The notes under the pieces: model-generated
The model's database searches: none
What the model was told of the DNA's origin: nothing
Seen by the model: only the letters and a program-made list of their open reading frames with translations
Shown here: positions 25,108 through 36,223 of the stretch, in pieces
How positions within the stretch are numbered: the stretch's first letter is position 1
Layout of the letters: each line of letters starts with the position of its first letter
Program-made: the position numbers and the translations under genes
Assembly: GCF_003711515.1 (NCBI RefSeq)
Contig: NW_021167084.1
Location: 786,621-850,620, forward strand
Direction of reading: 5' to 3'
Length of the DNA: 64,000 nucleotides
Source: Sodiomyces alkalinus F11
Lineage: Eukaryota; Ascomycota; Sordariomycetes; Glomerellales; Plectosphaerellaceae

Positions 25108-26079
25108 TTACTCCTCTATAACCTCCCCCTTTTTTAGCTCCTCCTCTTATAAGGCCACGCTATCCTTAGCGGTACCTACCTATAACTCCTCCTAAGGAGG
25201 AGCCGAGACAGGCGTAGCCTCGGGAGTAGCCCCCGGATTATCCCTAGTAGCGAAAGGGGTTACAGCTATATAATACTTATAAACGCGGCGGATAGAGTAG
25301 GAGAGGTTATAAACCTCTTACGATATTATAGTAATATCGTTATTCTTATCCTCTAGCTACTACGATACCTCTTTAAGCGTCTTATCTATACTACGTATAG
25401 AGGCGGCGATATTATTAAGGGCTTATACTATACTTACCTAGAACTCGGTAGTAATAGCGGCGGCGGCGGGAGTAGGAGTAATAGCGGGAGCGGGAGCGAC
25501 GATAGCGGTAAGGGCGATAACGGGAGCGGGAGCGTACGAGGGACCTATAACACTCTAGCCCGATTTAGCCTAACTAAGGGTAACTTAGAAGCGACCATAT
25601 ACTTCCTAAAACTAGCGGCGATTCTACGTGGACGGTTAGCACGGAAATCGCGACACGAGAGACCGATATAAACTTATATCCTTATTATTATTATCCTCGT
25701 TTATAGTATAAGCGGTATCCTATAGGGCGTTAGCGGTGTTATAGGCGGCGGCGGGGAGCTATATCGCTTAATAGTTATAGTTACTATATACCTAATAAGG
25801 ACTACCTATAGGGGAGTACTTATATATTCGGCAGGAATACTTATAATACTTAGCATCGGCCCTATCCACGCTAGGGCCCGATTAGTAGTAATACTTAACG
25901 CTATATTCTTATTTACACTACCTAATAGTATACTACGCGTAGGGAGCTAGGCGGTAAAGACTAGGCGGGTTCTTAGGGGCTCTACGCTTCTTAGGAGGGG
26001 GGGTTAGAGTCTACTTAGTATTAGTTACGGCCGACCTTATAACCGATAATAACACGGGCGGGACTTATATCGTTATCAT
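25108..26079 (-). pseudogene. Antisense ORF of Gypsy-1 (323 codons), unknown Cys-rich/coiled-coil protein
   Basis: On the strand opposite to pol, one frame runs from ATG 26079-26077 to TAA 25110-25108 with only TAA/TAG interruptions and no TGA. Near the N-terminus is a basic segment (PPPKKRRAPKNPP). It is followed by a region where Cys survives next to many Tyr codons in a spacing like paired C-x2-C motifs (RQCKQEYSVKYYY, DAKYYKYSCRIYKYS). Because RIP turns TGC into TAC, I infer a zinc-binding module. The second half has an Ala/Pro-rich linker and then an amphipathic, coiled-coil-like stretch (LNNIAASIRSIDKTLKEV, then LEDKNNDITIISQEV). It converges on the chromodomain end of pol. I do not recognise the family, and function is unknown. 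Confidence 0.55.
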
Positions 26080-26670
26080 TACTACCCTTATAAGGGCGTT
26101 TACTAGGCGAGGTAAAGTCCGATATCTATTAACGGTTAGCTATAGCGCTAAACTATAAGCGAGGGGCGGGCTAACTCACGGTAAAGAGGATATAGGCGGC
26201 CTAATAGATAAGCTATTACTCGGCGATATTAGTTATACTGTTAAAGGACCTATAAGGTAGCTTAGGGCTACTCACGGTATAAAAAGAATTAATTAAAAAC
26301 AATGCCTAAAAAGAAGCTATAGAGGGGGAAGAAAATAGGGAAAAACAAGGAATAGTGGGAGGTTTATTTTACTACTCTTCCTACGCTTTTTAGGTAGAAG
26401 GAACGACCCCTGGTTATATATTCGGCAGATATATCGTTTATAATAAGCACGTACGCCGGCGAGGAGCCCGCGATAGCACCGCTATATAAGAGCTCCTTTA
26501 TACTATTTTAGCTTTAAAAGGATCTTAGCTACTACGGATTACCTCCCTTCGAAGGAGCCTTTAATGAAGCCGAATAAAGGAAGCTATTTTCAGATTCTAT
26601 ATAGGGAGGCCAGAGTAATATAAGGTCACGACCGTACGACTATAACACGACCGCGACCTCGCCTCCGGCC

Positions 26671-26682
26671 GGGGGGGGGGGG
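26671..26682 (+). promoter_or_regulatory. Polypurine tract of Gypsy-1
   Basis: Twelve G residues two bases upstream of the 3' LTR, the expected place for plus-strand DNA priming. Confidence 0.7.
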
Positions 26683-26684
26683 TA

Positions 26685-26892
26685 TATTACGGGCTATAGC
26701 CCGCAGAACAGTCCCCGGCAGTGGCCGGGATTAAAAAGCATAGACCCCCTAGCGAGCGAGGTCCGTGCGATTCTATATATACTTAGCCGCCTACACACCG
26801 CGTAGGCTTTTCCCTTCCTCCTTTCTCTCCTTAGTTCGAATAATCTATATTTTCGGCCTTAATACGTGAACAACTTTTAATAAGCCGTCATA
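26685..26892 (+). repeat. Gypsy-1 3' LTR
   Basis: 208 bp, the same length as the 5' LTR and closely matching it. Confidence 0.9.
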
Positions 26893-29160
26893 TTTATAGG
26901 TGTATACTTACCTATAGACGAGGACTTATTACTTATTAGCCTAATTACTACCCACCTCCTACTAGTAGCCTATCTATTAATACCCCTTAAGGTATTCCCC
27001 CTTAGCCTATAACCACTACTCCCGTAATAGGTAGATGCGTATATCGTGGTGGTGGTTTAGTAGAGGCGGGAGATCCTTACGGGTCACGTGCGATAGCGAT
27101 AGCGGCTAGGAGGTATAAGGGGAATCTATAGCACTAATATCGTTGTTAATAGCTTACTTCCTCGCGCGTATAGGGTTATAAGTCCTTCTAGCCTTAAAAA
27201 ACGCCTTTTAGGTGTTATCGTTCTATACCTTCTTAGTCTTATAGATACTTATAATAGATAGGCGTGCGGGTAATAGGCGCGCGGCCGATAAGCACCCCCT
27301 AGGGGTATCCCTAGCTATCCGTTAGTGGTTATCGTATTCTTTCACCTTAACGCCCCTAACCACCGCTAACGCTATAAGGAACGCGCGCGCGGGATTTCCG
27401 GGGATATTAAAGGCGTGGGAAACGGTTTAAACCTCGTAGTAGTAAACTGTAAAGTGTCCGCAGTAATAGCGGTAGCCTCTTCTATAATAATAGCGGTAGT
27501 ATAGTCTTCGCCTATAATAATAGTAGTATCTGCAGTAATAGTGGTGCCTATAATAATAGCGGTAATATAGTCTATAGTAATAGTAATAGCCTCTCCCGTA
27601 GTAATAGCGGTAGCGTTAGAGTTACGAGGTTCTAAATCCATAGCCTAGGTATTAGGCTATAGATTTAGAACCTTACCTATAGTAATAGTAGTAGCCTTTC
27701 TCGTAGTAATAGCGACGGCCTCGCCTTCGTCCATAGTAATAGCGGTAGCGTCGCCTTTACCCGTAGTAATAGCGGTAGCGTTAGAGTCTTCTGACTTAAG
27801 ATCTAATACGTCTACGGCTATACCCCTTAATAATAGCCTACTCGCGGTCTTATTAGATTAGGTGATACGGATAGATTATAGACGTTCCCTGATTTCTTTA
27901 GCGGAAGCTATAGCTTATAGTATTTTAATCCTACCGTCGAATATCTTATCTTTATTAAAGACTATATCTCTCGTGGTAATAATATCCGTTAGGTATAATA
28001 GCTAAATACAGAAGCTATTCGAGGATTAGTATCCGATATAATAACCGATCTATACCTTCGGTTCTAGCCTTTATAGGCGGTTTCTTTTAGCTTAGGTATC
28101 CCGTGTTTTTATAAAGGCTTTATAGCCGTAAGCTTATAGGTGCGTAAGGTTAGGTTAACGGCCGCGTAGGCCTTCGTATGGCGTTCGCTAGCCGTTAATA
28201 TATCGTAGCGTCCTATTATATAGATATATAGTAGTCTTAAAGATCTTAGGCTAGATAAATATAGACAGATTAGCTCTAATCCTTATAGCCCTCGCCCCTT
28301 TCTTAATAATACCTCTAATCTATTCTATAACGCCGTTTTAATCCTATAAATATAGTACCGACAGCTAGCCTTCTACCCCCTTAATAGCGAGGAAAGTAAC
28401 GACTTCGAGGTAATAAAATATCTTAGAATCGGCTTATAGGATATATAGCCGGATATCGAATTAAGTCTTAAGCAGGGCAAAAACGTCTTTTAATGCATAT
28501 AGGATAAAGCCTTAGTCTCTCTTCTATAGGTAGTAATCCCACGTATAACCTATATACACGTCTATAATAAATATAATAGACTTATACAGGCCGCCAGCTA
28601 ACGACTCCGCCTCTTCTAGATTATAAAAGTTAATAGCCAGGGCCTCTCCGGGCTTTAACTGGTAAAAGGATAGTATCCACCGGATCTACGTAGGCACTTA
28701 CGATTACCTATACGCGTTATAGTCCGTTATACGAGGCCCCTTTATCTTTACCCCCTAAGTAGCATTAATAATCTTCGCGAGAGTATCGGTACCGTAATAG
28801 CCGAGGCGTTTATACTACCGTTATACCGTGGTCTTCTACGGTTACCGCGGTTATCGTGATCTTCTATACGGGTTATCGCGCGGGTGCCTTACCGAGACCG
28901 CGAACACGGTAGCGGCTATAGCTTCCGCGCGCTCGATTATATACTGGCTATAGATATCTAGTAGCTTATAGATAGGCCGGTTATTGGCGGAGCTAATAAT
29001 TGTATCATTTACGGTATTCTAGTAGTAACCTTATAGGCGTAGCTAGTATTCCGAGATAATATTAGTAATAAATTCCTTATAGTATATAATGTCACGGAGG
29101 CGTAATAGCCTCTTCGTGCCCGATAAGAATTATATATATAGTTTAACGTCTCCGTATCCG
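26893..29160 (-). pseudogene. Copia integrase and start of RT, part upstream of the Gypsy-1 insertion
   Basis: Minus-strand frame upstream of the Gypsy-1 site. The integrase core lies about 28700-28150: FIIDVYIGYTWDYY, then DVFALLKT and ADSKIFYYLEVV are the usual copia landmarks, followed by a NGVIE block. A linker with a short tandem repeat (27460-27800) separates it from the RT start, where LPPLLNHHHDIR near 27080-27040 leads into RT across the Gypsy-1 insertion. TTTAT at 26893-26897 is the right copy of the Gypsy-1 target duplication. Confidence 0.75.
27460..27800 (-). repeat. Imperfect minisatellite in the copia pol linker
   Basis: Many diverged copies of a short unit built on AGTAATAGCGGTAGC, on the plus strand. 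On the coding strand they give Thr/Ile/Ala-rich low-complexity peptide, including the open frame at 27641-27372. A palindrome-like turn occurs at 27630-27675. The repeats lie between integrase and RT, a tolerant linker. Confidence 0.7.
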
Positions 29161-29162
29161 AG

Positions 29163-31004
29163 GATAGAAGCCTTATAAGTACCCACCTAAAGGGATAAAG
29201 ATAAAGTATCCGTGGGTAGTCTAATAGCCGTAAAACGGCCTTAATTATTAAAGATATAGATTAATAATCCTAAGTCTAGGATCGCGTAGTATAATAACGC
29301 TCTAGCTTAGTTAATAGAAAGGGATACCCCTTATTCTTATTATAATCTTAATAGTATCGTTATACGATAACACGCTACCCCTTAGGTTAGGTAGGCTCTT
29401 AGTCCCGTCGCGGTAACGGACAGGTCTTTATAAACTATTATAGTCATAGGCGTAGTATTATAAAGTTAATCTTCCTAGACTTCCTCTATCTTATTAGCGG
29501 TAGTAGCTACTACTTCCCGCCTTTTCTATATCGCGGTATCCACACGGCTTTTAAAATTATAGTTACGTATCTTCTTTTCTATAACCTTTATAATATCTTC
29601 GCGGCCACGCTAGGTATAAGGGCGTATATCCGGCCTTATATACTAGTAGGCGGCGGTGGTATAGGGGTTCTTATATATCTTATAAGGCCTCCTTATTACG
29701 GGAGGGATAGCCTTTACGGACGTGTTACTATAAGGACGCTTCTTATTATCTTTATTATTAGTAGTATCCTTAGTATCGGGGAGGTTCCTAAGGGTATTAA
29801 AAGTGCCTCTCCCGACTTTAGGCTTTATAGCGGAGGATTATAGGCTTTTCATATTACTAAGAACCGTATATAAAGCCTTTACGAAGTCGTTAATCATTAG
29901 CTCGTTTTCCGTAATCTTATCGTAGTTATTTACTAGGTAGTTATTACTCTATTCCTAGGCGATAGGTCTAATAGCTTTTAACGCGTCTTCTACCTAATAG
30001 TCCGCGCTTAATAGCTCTAAAACGCCTATATATTTATAGTATATTATCGCTATTTTCTAGCTTACCACCCAGGCGTCTATATCCTTAGGTATAGCCTTTA
30101 TAGGCGTAGTATATCGTTAGTATAGGACTAGGGCTTCCTTACGGAGGTCTATAGGTATTAATTCTATATACGCGTGTAGGAGAGTAATCCAGGCCTATAG
30201 GTTATTTATAGTATCGTCCTATAGCTAGACTAGGAGGCTATATAACGTAGTATAGATAGTCCTTTTAATATAGAAGCGTACCTTGTTAAACTCCTTCTAC
30301 TACGCGTTATAGTCTACCTTTTCTTCGCGGTATACGCGGCGATCTTATAGGTAGTGCGTACGCCCTTTTTTAGAGAGGTTATGAATAGATATAGGCGTCC
30401 TAGTTAGTGGTTCTTTTGTTACGGCTATAACCTTCTAGCAAGCGGCCGTTTTCCTTTTACCAGTAGCCGTGGCCGTTATAGTACTAGCCGTGGTAGCCGT
30501 GGCTACGGCGTCCGTAGCGTCTATAGCCTTATCGCCCTTTAGCGTAATAGTAGAAGACAGAGTAACCGTGATAGTAGAAGACGGGGTGGCCGTGGCCTCC
30601 TCCGCCTCGGGGTCTATAGTAAGGGCTTTATATTTACGGACGTTAGGCGGCGTAGGTATAAGGAGGAGATAAGCGTTAGCCTCCTTATCGCTTAGCTTTA
30701 GATTAAGGTAGTTATCCTAGCAGGAGGCCGATTTACCGTGTACCGCGCGCTCCTAAACTGCCTAATCCCTTTAGTTAATAAGGGTAGTAGCGGCCGCCTT
30801 CTATTCGGTGTTAGATACGTTAGAAGATATCTTTACTTACTTATCGGTTAATTAATTAATAGATAGGTTAGTAGGTTAATTAATCGCTTAATTAGTCTAA
30901 TTAGGTCGATAATAGTTATTTAAAAGTGCTTATATAAATATAATTACTTTTATAGTGGAATAGGGGTAGCCTTATTAATATCTATTATTTAGACGTTATA
31001 AACC
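29163..31004 (-). pseudogene. Copia gag and 5' leader
   Basis: Minus-strand region between the 5' LTR and pol. Its main part (29163-30480) is repeated at 1-1385 and its start (30475-31015) at 61970-62460. The element's order makes it gag, but no zinc knuckle could be read reliably. The small plus-strand frame at 30469-30672 is an antisense shadow of Val/Ala-rich codons. Confidence 0.65.
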
Positions 31005-31015
31005 GGGCTTATAAC
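31005..31015 (-). promoter_or_regulatory. Copia primer-binding site, half-tRNA(iMet) type
   Basis: Directly against the 5' LTR, the minus strand reads GTTATAAGCCC. This matches the complement of the initiator-tRNA anticodon arm (GTTATGAGCCC) with one G-to-A change of the RIP type. Drosophila copia primes from the same internal part of initiator tRNA. An identical site lies at 62450-62460. Confidence 0.75.
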
Positions 31016-31302
31016 TATCGCACGTTAAAATAGCACTTATATAATTAACTTAGTAGAGCAGAAAACTCGTGTATATATATTATAATAAGTTATATCTATA
31101 TAAGTCTCTTATATCCTTAATTTAGGTGGTGAAGACTCTATTATAGGTACTATATCATTTAGATCCTATCCGGTCTTTTCCGGTATCCTCCCTTATTATA
31201 TCCTGATGCCCGAGGTCCCCGAGATCCGAAGCCCTTAGTCATAGCGTGGATCCCCTATGGATCCCCTAGGGACCACGTCGTGTTCCGTGTGCCCATGCGA
31301 CA
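31016..31302 (-). repeat. Copia 5' LTR at the left edge of the gene island
   Basis: 287 bp, from TATCGCACG (RIP-altered TGTCGCACG) to TGCGACA. RIP damage is heavy over its first two thirds and fades in the last 50-100 bp, which keep TG and CA dinucleotides. The unmutated gene island begins here. Confidence 0.9.
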
Positions 31303-31552
31303 AGATACAAGTGCTATTTGACGTGCGACAGGACATGGCACGGGAAGTGGCCGAGTAAGACATCTCAACAATGCAGCCCATATCATATCACGTGCCCTAT
31401 ACCCATTAGGCGTGTGTCCCCTGTGCCATTTTTTGATGGATCCGCTGCCTAAGATGTTAGGCAATCACTTTCAAGCCATGCTGCAGAAATGACCGGCGAC
31501 CTGCTGGCATCTACGCAACTTTACGTAGTCCTGCATTTCCCGCCGCAACTAG
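31303..31552. other. Unmutated unique sequence, no call
   Basis: Normal dinucleotide composition. No convincing gene, RNA or repeat seen. Confidence 0.4.
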
Positions 31553-32252
31553 GTGCGCGTTGCAGTCCGTCAACCACCACGTTTAGTTTCTCTCCTATTC
31601 TGCAGCGCCCGGCAGAATAGTTTTGAATTACTCGATATACGGATTGCGCCATGTCGACGCGTCAAGCTGCACTGTGAGAGACCACACCCCCGTGCTTTCA
31701 GCTTCCCGAATTACAACCCTAACCGGACATTAACCCAGGTCGCTCTATCGACGGTCCTTAAAGCTTTCCCTCGATTGGGCGGTTCACCGTCATCTCTGGA
31801 GAGGACAAGCCCTGTATATTCGGTCGCTCTTCGAGGCCAATCGCCATGTCACGGATCCACGACAGAAGAGGGTACGGCTGCGGCCTCTGATCTCCCACCA
31901 TCTCCCACCGAATGTTTTCTACAGGTCCCTAGCAGTAGCTGACATACGCATGCGAACGCGTGCGAACTGCAGGAGCTTCTAGCCGAGACAGAAAAGCTAC
32001 TGGAACGATGGAAGCATCCCGATCCGTATATCCCCCCCACGGCCCCAGGAGGTATGAACATGATGAACACTTTATTTCATCATTTTGGCGCTATACTCAC
32101 CGTGTCCAGGGTCGAAATATGAACGCAACCTTCCTCCCCCTATCACTGACCGTAAGACTCATTTCCATTCCCCAGCGTCCCATGCATCCATCAAACAATC
32201 TGTGCCCATGCTAAGCACTTCAACAACAGCCCCACCGCCCATCAAGTTCTGA
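31553..32252 (+). CDS. Possible three-exon gene, unrecognised product (3' part well supported)
   Basis: The last two exons look real. 31973-32051 encodes ELLAETEKLLERWKHPDPYI followed by PPTAPG. A GTATGA..CCAG intron (32052-32109, 58 bp) then joins in phase to 32110-32252, which starts GSKYERNLPPP and ends at TGA 32250-32252. Upstream, the frame continues through a 48-bp intron (31925-31972: branch-like GCTGAC, acceptor GCAG, but a weak GTCCCT donor) into an open frame starting at ATG 31553. That first exon is less convincing: basic, Ser/Pro-rich and domain-free. The copia LTR ends 250 bp upstream, so the true 5' part may have been lost. It is convergent with H2A. I do not recognise the family, and exon 1 is a guess. 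Confidence 0.42.
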
Positions 32253-32822
32253 AGCATGTATTGTAATGGAAAGGAAAAGGGTCTGCACGGTACATAAGAT
32301 GGGAATAAGATAGAAATTAAATTACTGGCGGAGGATCACAAAGCAGGGCTGCGATTTCAGGACATTGTGGCTTGAATGATCTGACGCGTAATCCCTGGTC
32401 CACGGTCGACGGTCTCCGTCGCTGTCTCCGTCGCTCTGAACCGAAGATATGCTCCGCACCAAGCTTCAACTTTCCATATGCCGAAATGGCACCATGCCAT
32501 AACTCAAAAATACAAATTGACAATGCATACCAGCCTTGCGGATTCGTCAACAGATAAGTGTGGAGTTGTAAAATCATATTGCGAACAACCAGAAGACAAT
32601 AGTGGCGGGGCAGACGCAATTACGAATGTAAATGGGACGTTTGCATCTTAAAAATGTATTTTCATTCATGACCATAACGACCATAAGCCATGGGGATTAT
32701 TGTACAACCCAAACGCAGATAAACCGCAAAACAAAAACGACCCTGAACCCTGGACCCGGACCCCAATGGCATGCCAACCCAAAGCAATGAACCGGAAATG
32801 AACGCGAAAATAAAAGCAGAAC
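32253..32822. other. Convergent intergenic region, H2A 3' UTR
   Basis: 570 bp between the 3' ends of the plus-strand hypothetical gene and H2A. The part next to H2A should hold its 3' UTR. Short open frames on both strands here have no recognisable features. Confidence 0.5.
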
Positions 32823-33412
<590 letters not shown>

Positions 33413-33957
33413 TTTGATGGTTTTGTGAGAATGGGTGGTAACTAAGGAATAGTTGAGATGTAAGGCGTGTATAGAGGCGCGATTTGTGATGCGGTCGAGG
33501 ATGGAAATGTGAGATGAAGAGGGCAAGTGGATGTTGAAGGGGGGTAGACAAATTAAGTAGTTTTCGCGTTAGAGCATTGACTTCCCAGATCACCATACCG
33601 TGTTTTGGCGCTAATCCCAAAGTGGACACGTGATGTTGTCACCTCACTTTTTCTGGGCCCTTTATTTTTATTTTGGATTTGAGGACAATGCCGTGTACCT
33701 ATATGACATAAACGCATGAGGTACGTACGTCCCTGCCCCCTTATGTCCAGCGACCTGTTTCAGTCATCGACAAACCACACATGGCTGGCCTCGTTCGACA
33801 GCATGTTTTACCTTATATTGGCAAACTATGATTTTACTCTGGCCTTTTGAAACATTCTACACCACGCCGGAAAGACTATCCCTTTCTGAAAATATTCACA
33901 AGAAAGGTGGCTGGATCTGGATGGCTTCATGTGGCAGGCGGGTCGGCTTACTCGGAA

Positions 33958-34006
33958 TATGCGATGCGTGCCGGGTTATGCGATGCGTGCCGAGTTATGC
34001 AATTCG
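33958..34006. repeat. 19-bp tandem repeat, about 2.5 copies, in the histone promoter
   Basis: Units begin TATGCGATGCGTGCC at 33958 and 33977; a partial, diverged unit begins at 33996. It lies in the middle of the divergent promoter. Confidence 0.75.
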
Positions 34007-35031
34007 TACTCCGTTCCAGATATTAGGTAGACAAGTGGGGCATTGAACATACGCGAAGTATGGAGTACGGATATGTAAATTATGTTCAACCCGATTCTCA
34101 TTCCTGGATGGCTGGTCCCAAGAGCGTCCCGATATCCTATGTCGAGGGAGCTTGGCTTCCACATTGCCCATGCCGGCTCCGTGGCTCGTAGCAAAGTGGC
34201 GGATGGGTTTTGTACGAATATACCCAGGCATACGTACCGCTTCGGATCCGGAGACGAGGGCCAAACAACAACGGCTCGGCTCTTTTGCGGGGCAGTGGTA
34301 TAAGACAAATTCGACGGACAGTTCGTATCAATACCAGGAGTCATGTAGTGTACGATGGAGGTGTCTAGTATCGCTGGGTGAAGGATGGAAGTCTTGCTGA
34401 TCAAGTCAGTTTAAGGCCAGTTAACGCCCACACATCTCCCGAGGACATTTCGTAGATGCAGCAGAGTTATAACCGGCCACTATTAATATGACACGTGCTG
34501 GTTCATTGTTATTGTTCCTCGTCGAGGACCTCAACTACAGATTAGACTCCGATCACATCATGATGTCTCCTCTTCGTTACTTCAATATTTTGAGTTCCAA
34601 GAAGTCAGCCTTAAGCACACTCCCAAGCGATCGTTGTCGCCGACTGGGAGTCGGTTTGTCGTCAGTGTCCTGTGAAAGCAGAACAATTTCACCTTATTCA
34701 AAGTACAATACTCTGTACATGACTGCACTATGTGAAGCGAAGACCAGTTGAGTAAAACTCGAACTCGGTTTGGTAGGGTTTGGGATGACTTTTGGGGAGT
34801 GCCACCGGTAAGATAAACGTTAGGTACGTGGTAGGTAATGGGCTTGCACGACCCCCCCTCTTCTCCCAACTGCGCACCTTAATTACCTGATTGGTGACCG
34901 CTAAACTTTACAGTTGAGAACCAATAACAAGGCTGTGTTTTCCGTAAGCGGGACTTAAAATTGACGTTGTTTTTAGACCCTCGATTGTGGCTTGGCGGAG
35001 CAAGGGAGGCGGTCCGGTCACCCATTCGCGA

Positions 35032-35037
35032 ACGCGT
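35032..35037. promoter_or_regulatory. MCB-type site upstream of H2B
   Basis: ACGCGT, the core bound by MBF in yeasts, 237 bp before the H2B ATG. Another copy lies inside H2A intron 1 (33320-33325). Confidence 0.4.
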
Positions 35038-35273
35038 CCCTTTTTCCCCAAATCAGCCCCCATACACGCATCAGATCAGTAAAGGCGCTAGTATGCGTCG
35101 CGTCCAGCTACAAAAACCCAAGGCGCCCCCCCAACACTCTCTCCATTCACGAACACTTTTCCATCCCCCTACTTTGATTGATCGCAACAACCACCTTAAC
35201 GTATCCATCTCCAACTTCCATTACCAATTTCTTGACCACACAACATCGCATTTTTTTCTCTCCCACCTTCAAA

Positions 35274-35895
<622 letters not shown>

Positions 35896-36223
35896 AGTCA
35901 TTTGGGTTTGCTGCTTTGTCTTTTTCTCTCTTTCGGCATTGGATTTCTTGGCATGGGTGCTATGGTGAGGCCTTCGGTACATTGTTCCGTCTGGGTCTCT
36001 TAATGCGTTATGGTTTGCTTTTTGGGGGCATTGTCTTCACACGGTCAATACGGGGTTTGCGGTTGTACAATACCTCGAGAACAGGGTCTCGGGCGAATGA
36101 AATCGAGCAAATCAACGGTTTATTAACACATGAACTCTACGTCTTTTACTATCACCCGACTTCCACTACTTCAAACCTGCCCTTGACAATTTAGCCAGTT
36201 TGTGTCTCGCACAGGATGGATGG
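35896..36223. other. Convergent intergenic region between H2B and the Sqs1-like gene
   Basis: 328 bp with the two 3' UTRs. No gene seen. Confidence 0.5.

Larger units (their letters stand above)
19897..26892 (+). mobile_element. Gypsy-1: complete Ty3/gypsy chromovirus, RIP-degraded
   Basis: A 6,996-bp element with two 208-bp LTRs and a perfect 5-bp duplication. Internal order on the plus strand: gag, protease, reverse transcriptase, RNase H, integrase, chromodomain, then a 1.6-kb region with an antisense ORF, a 12-G polypurine tract at 26671-26682, and the 3' LTR. It sits inside the copia pol region, so it inserted later than the copia. All coding frames carry TAA/TAG codons, so the copy is dead. 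Confidence 0.92.
17923..31302 (-). mobile_element. Ty1/copia retrotransposon (LTR to LTR), RIP-degraded, with Gypsy-1 nested inside
   Basis: LTRs at 17923-18196 and 31016-31302 enclose a minus-strand copia element whose coding order is gag, integrase, reverse transcriptase, RNase H, the order that separates Ty1/copia from Ty3/gypsy. LTR ends are TGTCGCA/TGCGACA (TGTTGCA and TACAACA in the left copy). The primer-binding site abuts the right LTR and a purine-rich tract abuts the left one, so the right LTR is the 5' LTR. Without the Gypsy-1 insertion the element would be about 6.4 kb. The outer flanks (ATAGC at 17918-17922, AGATA at 31303-31307) do not match, so one end has probably been rearranged. 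Confidence 0.85.
33413..35273. promoter_or_regulatory. Divergent H2A/H2B promoter region
   Basis: 1,861 bp separate the two start codons, with no RIP damage. Candidate sites: an E2F-like TTTTGGCGC at 33603-33611, about 190 bp from the H2A start; an MCB core ACGCGT at 35032-35037, about 240 bp from the H2B start; and CCAAT boxes at 34921-34925 and, inverted, 34890-34894. MCB/MBF and E2F-type sites fit S-phase histone transcription; this is inference from motif and position. The many short open frames across 33.8-34.9 kb overlap on both strands and show no domain, so I call none of them genes. Confidence 0.7.

Noticed and set aside
31640..31700. Possible Zn2Cys6 transcription-factor motif (CRRVKLHCERPHP) in the first exon of the hypothetical gene
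   Set aside because: Only two Cys in roughly suitable spacing, without the six-Cys pattern, in an exon whose reality is doubtful.
33828..34869. Many overlapping frames of 64-142 codons in the histone promoter
   Set aside because: They occur on both strands in several phases over the same bases, without domains or intron signals. They are expected in RIP-free intergenic DNA.
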